Source: Pseudomonadota bacterium (lineage in GTDB: Bacteria; Pseudomonadota; Alphaproteobacteria; Rhodospirillales; Casp-alpha2). From it: a stretch of DNA of 9,138 nt. Of this stretch, positions 5,526 through 9,138 are shown piece by piece (the first letter of the stretch is position 1; every line of letters begins with the position of its first letter). The translations under genes were made by a program, and so were the position numbers. The stretch is from assembly GCA_027620395.1 (NCBI GenBank), contig JAQBZY010000035.1, forward strand, positions 1-9,138. The letters are read 5' to 3'. The notes under the pieces are model-generated. The model searched no databases. It worked only from the letters and a program-made list of their open reading frames with translations, and was not told the origin of the DNA.

Positions 5526-6557
5526 TCACTCGACCGTCAACGTCTCGGTTTTTTCGATGACGCGTTCACCGCGCCGGATCACGGTGCGGCCGGTATAGAC
5601 GCCGGCCGGCCAGGCGTCGCCAGGCCGCTTGCGGCCGGCATAGCCGAACCAGAGCGCGAACGGCCGGTCGATGTCGATGCCGCGCGCCGCGACAGCCTTG
5701 CCGTCAGGCCCGGTTAGGGAAAGCTCCATCCTGTCACCGGCGCCAAGCGTGAAGACATCGACCCAAAAGACGATGGCGTCCGCATTGGCGGGAAAGGTGC
5801 GGCGTGAAAGCTCGCCGGCCCTGGCCGACGCTTTATCGGGTATTTGGGCGGCGAACCCGGCCGCGTAGGGTTGCGGCCCCGGGTAGGCGAGGGCTTTTTG
5901 CGCCATCGGCGACCAGAGTCCGGCGCCAGATGTCTTGGCATCGCAAAGCGCCACCTCGGTGGTGGCCGAGAACGGATCGATGACGCTGGAGCCGTGCCGG
6001 ACCGTCATGTGGACATGCGGAAACTCGGTCCGACCGGAAAGCCCGACGAGGCCGAGGGGTTGGCCGCGGGTGACCCGGCTTCCCTTTCCGACCGTGACGC
6101 TGCCCTGGCGCAAGAGACAGTACTGCGTCGTCCATCCGTCCGCGTGTTGCACCAGCACGCCGTTGCCGCAATCAATGCCGGCGATGCTGTTCCGAGCCAG
6201 CGACGTGCCGTCGAAGACCCGATCCTGAACGCCGTCGCGGGTCGACAGCACGACGCCGTCGGCGGCGGCGGCGACACTGACCCCCTGCTGCATCCGGCGT
6301 TGATCGCCGATGGCGATGTCGGTGCCCTTGTGACCGTCGTAGCTCAGCGCGCCGCAGCGGTAGTCGGCATAGCCCGGCCCCGGATCTCGGTCGACCATCT
6401 GCACCAACCAGCAATCCCGCCCCGGCTGGCAAGAGATCGGCAAATCGAGCACCGGGTCCTTGGCCGAGGCGGTCCCGGCGGCGAGAAAAAGGACGGCGCC
6501 GAACGCCAATAAAGCACCACGGCCAGCCCGGCGGGGGTACCAATTATTGCAGTGCAC
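5526..6557 (-). CDS. Secreted M23 (LytM-type) peptidase-like protein with altered active site
   Basis: Read from GTG at 6557 this is 343 residues. A basic n-region (YPRRAGR), a hydrophobic core (LLAFGAVLFLAAG) and a cut after ASA at residue 32 form a signal peptide, so it acts in the periplasm or is surface-associated. The M23 fold follows: H76-x-G-x-D80 (first zinc ligands), then H181-x-H183 in FPHVH (catalytic His and third ligand). The usual YxHL motif reads YCLL, with Leu148 in the position of the second catalytic His. Six Cys in the mature part (43, 49, 68, 130, 147, 205) could form disulfides. From about residue 240 a beta-rich C-terminal domain follows, ending in a GVYTGRTVIRRG segment. 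M23 enzymes cut peptidoglycan cross-bridges; the loss may make this one inactive or regulatory. An open frame reaches GTG at 6608, but a likely promoter at 6597-6625 lies over it, so I prefer 6557. Neither start has a clear ribosome site. Confidence 0.83.
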   Translation of the reverse strand: MHCNNWYPRRAGRGALLAFGAVLFLAAGTASAKDPVLDLPISCQPGRDCWLVQMVDRDPGPGYADYRCGALSYDGHKGTDIAIGDQRRMQQGVSVAAAADGVVLSTRDGVQDRVFDGTSLARNSIAGIDCGNGVLVQHADGWTTQYCLLRQGSVTVGKGSRVTRGQPLGLVGLSGRTEFPHVHMTVRHGSSVIDPFSATTEVALCDAKTSGAGLWSPMAQKALAYPGPQPYAAGFAAQIPDKASARAGELSRRTFPANADAIVFWVDVFTLGAGDRMELSLTGPDGKAVAARGIDIDRPFALWFGYAGRKRPGDAWPAGVYTGRTVIRRGERVIEKTETLTVE

Positions 6558-6575
6558 ATACTTGAAAACCGCCGC

Positions 6576-6604
6576 TTGTAGAGGGATTTTGGACACGTTA
6601 TATT
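6576..6604 (+). promoter_or_regulatory. Possible promoter of the maoC-like / ribF / ileS unit
   Basis: TTGTAG (6576-6581), 17 bases, then TATATT (6599-6604, five of six). The message would start near 6611 and have a leader of about 54 bases that contains the inverted repeat at 6618-6633. Confidence 0.4.
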
Positions 6605-6625
6605 GCACCGCAGAAAGCTTCGCAA
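6597..6625 (-). promoter_or_regulatory. Possible promoter of the M23 gene
   Basis: On the minus strand TTGCGA (6625 to 6620), 17 bases, then TATAAC (6602 to 6597, five of six). Its -10 occupies nearly the same bases as the plus-strand -10, so the two promoters would compete. Transcription would start near 6590, downstream of the alternative GTG at 6608. Confidence 0.4.
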
Positions 6626-6633
6626 ACGCGAAG
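6618..6633. promoter_or_regulatory. Inverted repeat, candidate operator or leader hairpin
   Basis: CTTCGC (6618-6623) and GCGAAG (6628-6633) are perfect inverted arms around AAAC. The repeat overlaps the proposed minus-strand -35 and lies in the leader of the plus-strand unit, so a bound protein or an RNA hairpin here could affect both directions. Confidence 0.35.
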
Positions 6634-6664
6634 TAGCCGATATCAAGTACAAAGGATACGCCGG

Positions 6665-7117
6665 ATGGACCAGATGACCAATCCCATGGACAAACTGCAT
6701 GGCCTTTATTTCGAGGATCTGGAAGTCGGCATGCACGACGTCTTCGCCAAGACCATCACCGACGCCGACATCATTATCTTTGCCGGCATTTCCGGCGATA
6801 CCAATCCGGTGCACCTCAATCACGAATTCGCTTCCATGACCATGTTTGAGGGCCGCATCGCGCACGGGATGCTGACGGCGGCGTTCATTTCGACCGTGAT
6901 CGGCACCAAGCTGCCTGGGCCGGGCTGCATCTATGTGTCACAGGCCCTCCGCTTCAAGGCGCCGGTCAAGGTCGGCGATACCGTGCAGGCGCATTGCACC
7001 GTCACCAAGATGATCCCGGAAAAGAAATTCATCGAACTCAAAACCCAATGCATCGTGGCCGGCAAGGTCGTGATCGACGGCGAAGCCACTATCATGGTGC
7101 CGTCCCGCGTGAAGTAA
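6665..7117 (+). CDS. MaoC-family (R)-specific enoyl-CoA hydratase-like protein
   Basis: A 150-residue single hot-dog-fold protein of the MaoC-like/PhaJ type. The hydratase motif is present: GISGDTNPVHLN with D45 and H50 as the catalytic pair, followed by F-GRIAHGMLTAAFIS (61-75), where the conserved IAHG closes the substrate pocket. The strand block LRFKAPVKVGDTVQAHCTVTK is also typical. Family members hydrate trans-2-enoyl-CoA to (R)-3-hydroxyacyl-CoA, feeding beta-oxidation intermediates to other pathways, or act on related acyl thioesters. Substrate length and any polyester link are not deducible, and no phaC is nearby, so no symbol is given. AAGGA at 6652-6656 lies eight bases before the ATG and supports this start over ATG at codons 4 or 8. 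It is first in a co-directional run with ribF and ileS. Confidence 0.88.
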   Translation: MDQMTNPMDKLHGLYFEDLEVGMHDVFAKTITDADIIIFAGISGDTNPVHLNHEFASMTMFEGRIAHGMLTAAFISTVIGTKLPGPGCIYVSQALRFKAPVKVGDTVQAHCTVTKMIPEKKFIELKTQCIVAGKVVIDGEATIMVPSRVK

Positions 7118-7195
7118 CTGCGCCTTCGGCTAAATGCCGTGCGTCGCCGACCTTTGGCTTGGCGGCTTCGGGCTTGACCCCCGCCGGGGCGGCTG

Positions 7196-7200
7196 ACAGG
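7196..7200 (+). promoter_or_regulatory. Weak ribosome binding site that sets the ribF start
   Basis: ACAGG with nine bases before ATG at 7210. The ribF frame stays open upstream as far as ATG at 6994 inside the maoC-like gene, but conserved RibF sequence begins only after 7210. The 92-base gap 7118-7209 shows no T-tailed terminator hairpin, so read-through from the maoC-like gene is likely. Confidence 0.4.
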
Positions 7201-7209
7201 TTTCGCCGC

Positions 7210-8139
7210 ATGCGTCTTTATCGCCATGTCAGGGCTTTGGCCACGGAACACCGCCGCGGCGTTGTCGCCGTCGGCAATTTCGACGGCGTGCACTTGGGCC
7301 ACCGGACCGTGATCGGTGAGGCCGGCCGGATCGCCGAGGCGATTTCCGCGCCGTGGGGCGTTCTGAGCTTCGAGCCGCATCCGAGGGAAGTGTTCCAGCC
7401 CGACGTCGAACCGTTCAGATTGACGCCATTTCGCGACAAGGCCCGAACCATCGGCGCCCTCGGGGTCGATTTTTTGGCCGCGCAAAAATTCGACATCGCC
7501 TTTTCCCAATGCTCAGCCGAGAGTTTCGTCGCCGACTTTCTGGTTGCCGGGCTGGGAGTCCGCCATGTCATCGCCGGCTACGATTTTCGCTTTGGCCACA
7601 AACGCCAAGGCAGTTGCGAGACGCTGTTGGCGCTCGGACGCCGATTCGGCTTCGATTTCACTGCCGTCAGCGCCGCGTCCGACGATGGCGGCGGGCTGTA
7701 TTCGTCGTCCCGGGCCCGCGAACTCATCGCCGCCGGCCAGGTCTCGGAGGCGGCCAATATCCTGGGCCGGCCGTTTTGTATCTCGGGGCGGGTCCGCAGC
7801 GGCGACCGGTTGGGCCGTCAGCTTGGATTCCCGACCGCCAATGTCTGGCTCGGTCGCTACGCCCGCCCGGCCTTCGGTGTCTATGCAATCCGGGCTGACT
7901 TGGGCGGCGGCAAATCGGTGGCCGGTGTCGCCAACGTCGGCGTCCGGCCAACTGTCGGCGGTTCCGAGCCCAGGCTCGAAGCACATTTGTTCGATTTTTC
8001 CGGAGATCTCTACGGGCGGCGGATCGCGGTCGAGCTGATCCGCCACATCAGGGCCGAAAAGAAATTTGACGGATTGGACGCTTTGCGGGCACAAATCGCC
8101 ACCGACAGCGCCGAGGCGCGCCGGATCCTCGAGGCCTGA
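7210..8139 (+). CDS. ribF: Bifunctional riboflavin kinase / FAD synthetase
   Basis: This 309-residue cytoplasmic enzyme phosphorylates riboflavin to FMN and adenylates FMN to FAD. The N-terminal nucleotidyltransferase domain shows GNFDGVHLGH (22-31), SFEPHPREVF (53-62), the YDFRFGHKRQGS loop (124-135) and SSSRAR (165-170). The C-terminal kinase domain shows GRQLGFPTAN (202-211), FGVYA (222-226), NVGVRPTVGG (242-251) and LEAHLFDFSGDLYG (256-269), with E257 as the expected catalytic base. Length matches the family. It stands 92 bases after the maoC-like gene and 14 bases before ileS. The ribF-ileS order (often followed by lspA) is standard in proteobacteria. No FMN riboswitch-like structure is apparent upstream. 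Confidence 0.96.
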   Translation: MRLYRHVRALATEHRRGVVAVGNFDGVHLGHRTVIGEAGRIAEAISAPWGVLSFEPHPREVFQPDVEPFRLTPFRDKARTIGALGVDFLAAQKFDIAFSQCSAESFVADFLVAGLGVRHVIAGYDFRFGHKRQGSCETLLALGRRFGFDFTAVSAASDDGGGLYSSSRARELIAAGQVSEAANILGRPFCISGRVRSGDRLGRQLGFPTANVWLGRYARPAFGVYAIRADLGGGKSVAGVANVGVRPTVGGSEPRLEAHLFDFSGDLYGRRIAVELIRHIRAEKKFDGLDALRAQIATDSAEARRILEA

Positions 8140-8153
8140 ACGGAAGCCGGAGC

Positions 8154-9138
8154 ATGAGCACCGATTACAAAAGCACGGTCTTCCTGCCGAAGACCGATTT
8201 CCCGATGAAGGCCGGGCTCCCGGAACGCGAGCCGGAGCTTCTCAAGTATTGGGCCGACAGTGACTTCGAGGGTCAGCGCAAACGGATTTCCAAGGGCCGC
8301 GAGAAGTTCGTTCTGCACGACGGACCGCCCTATGCGAACGGCCATCTGCATATCGGCCATGCGCTCAACAAAATCCTCAAGGACGTCATCAACCGCACCC
8401 AGCAGATGCTTGGCAAGGACGCAGATTACGTGCCGGGCTGGGACTGCCATGGCCTGCCAATCGAATGGAAGATCGAGGAAAAATACCGGGCCAAGAAGTT
8501 GGATAAGGACCAGGTGCCGGTCGTCGATCTCCGGCGTGAGTGCCGCGATTTCGCCCTCCACTGGATCGACGTGCAACGCGAAGAGTTCAAGCGCTTGGGC
8601 GTGATGGGCGATTGGGACAATCCCTACACCACCATGAGTTTTGACGCCGAGGCGCAGATCGCCGCCGAGATGGGCAAATTCCTGATGGATGGCTCGCTGT
8701 ACCGTGGCTCGAAGCCCGTCATGTGGTCGCCGGTCGAGAAAACCGCGCTGGCCGAGGCCGAGGTCGAATATCACGATCACACCTCGACGACGATCTTTGT
8801 TCGGTTTCCGGTCATCGAAACCGAAACCAACATGGCGCAGGGCGCCGCCGTCGTGATTTGGACCACGACGCCCTGGACCATGCCCGGCAACCGCGCCGTC
8901 GCCTTTGGACCCAACATTGACTACGTGGTGATCGAAGTCGCGGCGGTGAGCGAGGGAAGTCTGGCCGAAGTCGGTGAAAAATTGATTGTCGCCGAAGCCC
9001 GTCTGGAAACCTTCTCCAAGGAATGCGGCATCATCGAGAGCGCCGTGCAGGCCCGCTTCAAGGGCGAGGCGCTGAGCGGTACGATTTGCCGGCATCCGCT
9101 CCGTGGTCAGGGCTACGATTTCGACGTGCCGGCGCTGG
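8154..9138 (+). CDS. ileS: Isoleucyl-tRNA synthetase, N-terminal part (runs off the window)
   Basis: The first 328 codons of a class I aminoacyl-tRNA synthetase that charges tRNA-Ile with isoleucine using ATP. Evidence in order: DGPPYANGHLHIGHALNK (56-73) with the HIGH signature at 66-69; GWDCHGLPIEW (95-105); the WSPVEKTALAEAEVEY segment (191-206) leading into the CP1 editing domain; and WTTTPWTMPGN (236-246), the editing-site motif that removes mischarged valine. The KMSKS loop and anticodon-binding region lie beyond the window; family length is usually about 900-1000 residues. The ATG at 8154 is preceded by GGAAG at 8142-8146 and lies 14 bases after the ribF stop, so the two are probably co-transcribed. 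No T-box-like leader is present. Confidence 0.97.
   Translation, partial: MSTDYKSTVFLPKTDFPMKAGLPEREPELLKYWADSDFEGQRKRISKGREKFVLHDGPPYANGHLHIGHALNKILKDVINRTQQMLGKDADYVPGWDCHGLPIEWKIEEKYRAKKLDKDQVPVVDLRRECRDFALHWIDVQREEFKRLGVMGDWDNPYTTMSFDAEAQIAAEMGKFLMDGSLYRGSKPVMWSPVEKTALAEAEVEYHDHTSTTIFVRFPVIETETNMAQGAAVVIWTTTPWTMPGNRAVAFGPNIDYVVIEVAAVSEGSLAEVGEKLIVAEARLETFSKECGIIESAVQARFKGEALSGTICRHPLRGQGYDFDVPAL

Noticed and set aside
5844..6512. Plus-strand open frame of 222 codons
   Set aside because: Antisense to the M23 gene, whose zinc-site motifs and signal peptide show the real coding strand.
6558..6608. Start of the M23 protein at GTG 6608
   Set aside because: It adds 17 residues before the signal peptide, has no ribosome site, and lies upstream of the transcription start predicted from the minus-strand promoter. 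It is not excluded.
6994..7209. N-terminal extension of ribF from ATG at 6994
   Set aside because: These 72 codons overlap the maoC-like gene in another frame, have no RibF-like sequence, and the total length would exceed the family norm. The start at 7210 fits better.
7118..7209. FMN riboswitch or terminator before ribF
   Set aside because: The gap is only 92 bases, too short for the full FMN element alongside a ribosome site, and it shows only weak 4-5 base stems and no T-tract.
8010..9095. Long minus-strand open frame of 361 codons
   Set aside because: It lies antisense to the unmistakable 3' end of ribF and the ileS coding sequence. Its composition and lack of recognisable motifs are those of a GC-rich shadow frame.
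1..9138. CRISPR array, tRNA/rRNA genes, insertion sequence or defence island
   Set aside because: No regularly spaced direct repeats, no tRNA-like cloverleaf noticed by eye, no transposase, and no paired terminal repeats. The recombinase-like gene is the only hint of mobile DNA.

Overview
The window is about 9.1 kb of GC-rich chromosomal DNA, most likely from an alphaproteobacterium (Rhodospirillales-like is a guess from gene order and style, not proven). Pointers are the maoC-like / ribF / ileS run, a secreted M23 peptidase, a DUF3047 protein, an NAD-type tartrate/D-malate dehydrogenase, and a GC-rich intergenic hairpin of a kind common in alphaproteobacterial genomes. Nine protein genes are supported, two of them cut by the window edges. 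I see no rRNA, tRNA, CRISPR array, insertion sequence or phage module.

Left part (1-3107): a large thiamine-diphosphate enzyme of the homodimeric 2-oxoacid dehydrogenase E1 / transketolase class (minus strand, 3' end outside the window) diverges from an Lrp/AsnC regulator (plus strand). The AT-rich spacer between them carries short palindromes. The pair recalls the mdeR-mdeB arrangement of Pseudomonas putida methionine catabolism, but no lyase gene is visible. The regulator is followed after 18 bases by a secreted DUF547 protein.

Middle part (3105-5525): a secreted DUF3047 protein (minus) meets the DUF547 gene tail to tail, with the two stop codons abutting. After a 157-base gap with a REP-like hairpin comes a TtuC/DmlA-type dehydrogenase (minus). 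Divergent from it is a small plus-strand gene that looks like the DNA-binding N-terminal half of a tyrosine recombinase without its catalytic half, fused to a basic tail, read from a TTG start.

Right part (5526-9138): a secreted M23/LytM-type peptidase (minus) keeps its zinc ligands but has Leu at the usual YxHL histidine. It diverges from a MaoC-family hydratase gene (plus) through a compact region where promoters on both strands appear to overlap. The MaoC gene leads into ribF (FMN/FAD synthesis) and ileS (isoleucyl-tRNA synthetase, cut by the window end), probably as one housekeeping transcription unit. Nothing here amounts to a clear new multi-gene system. The best leads are the catalytic-domain-less recombinase relative and the M23 protein with an altered active site.
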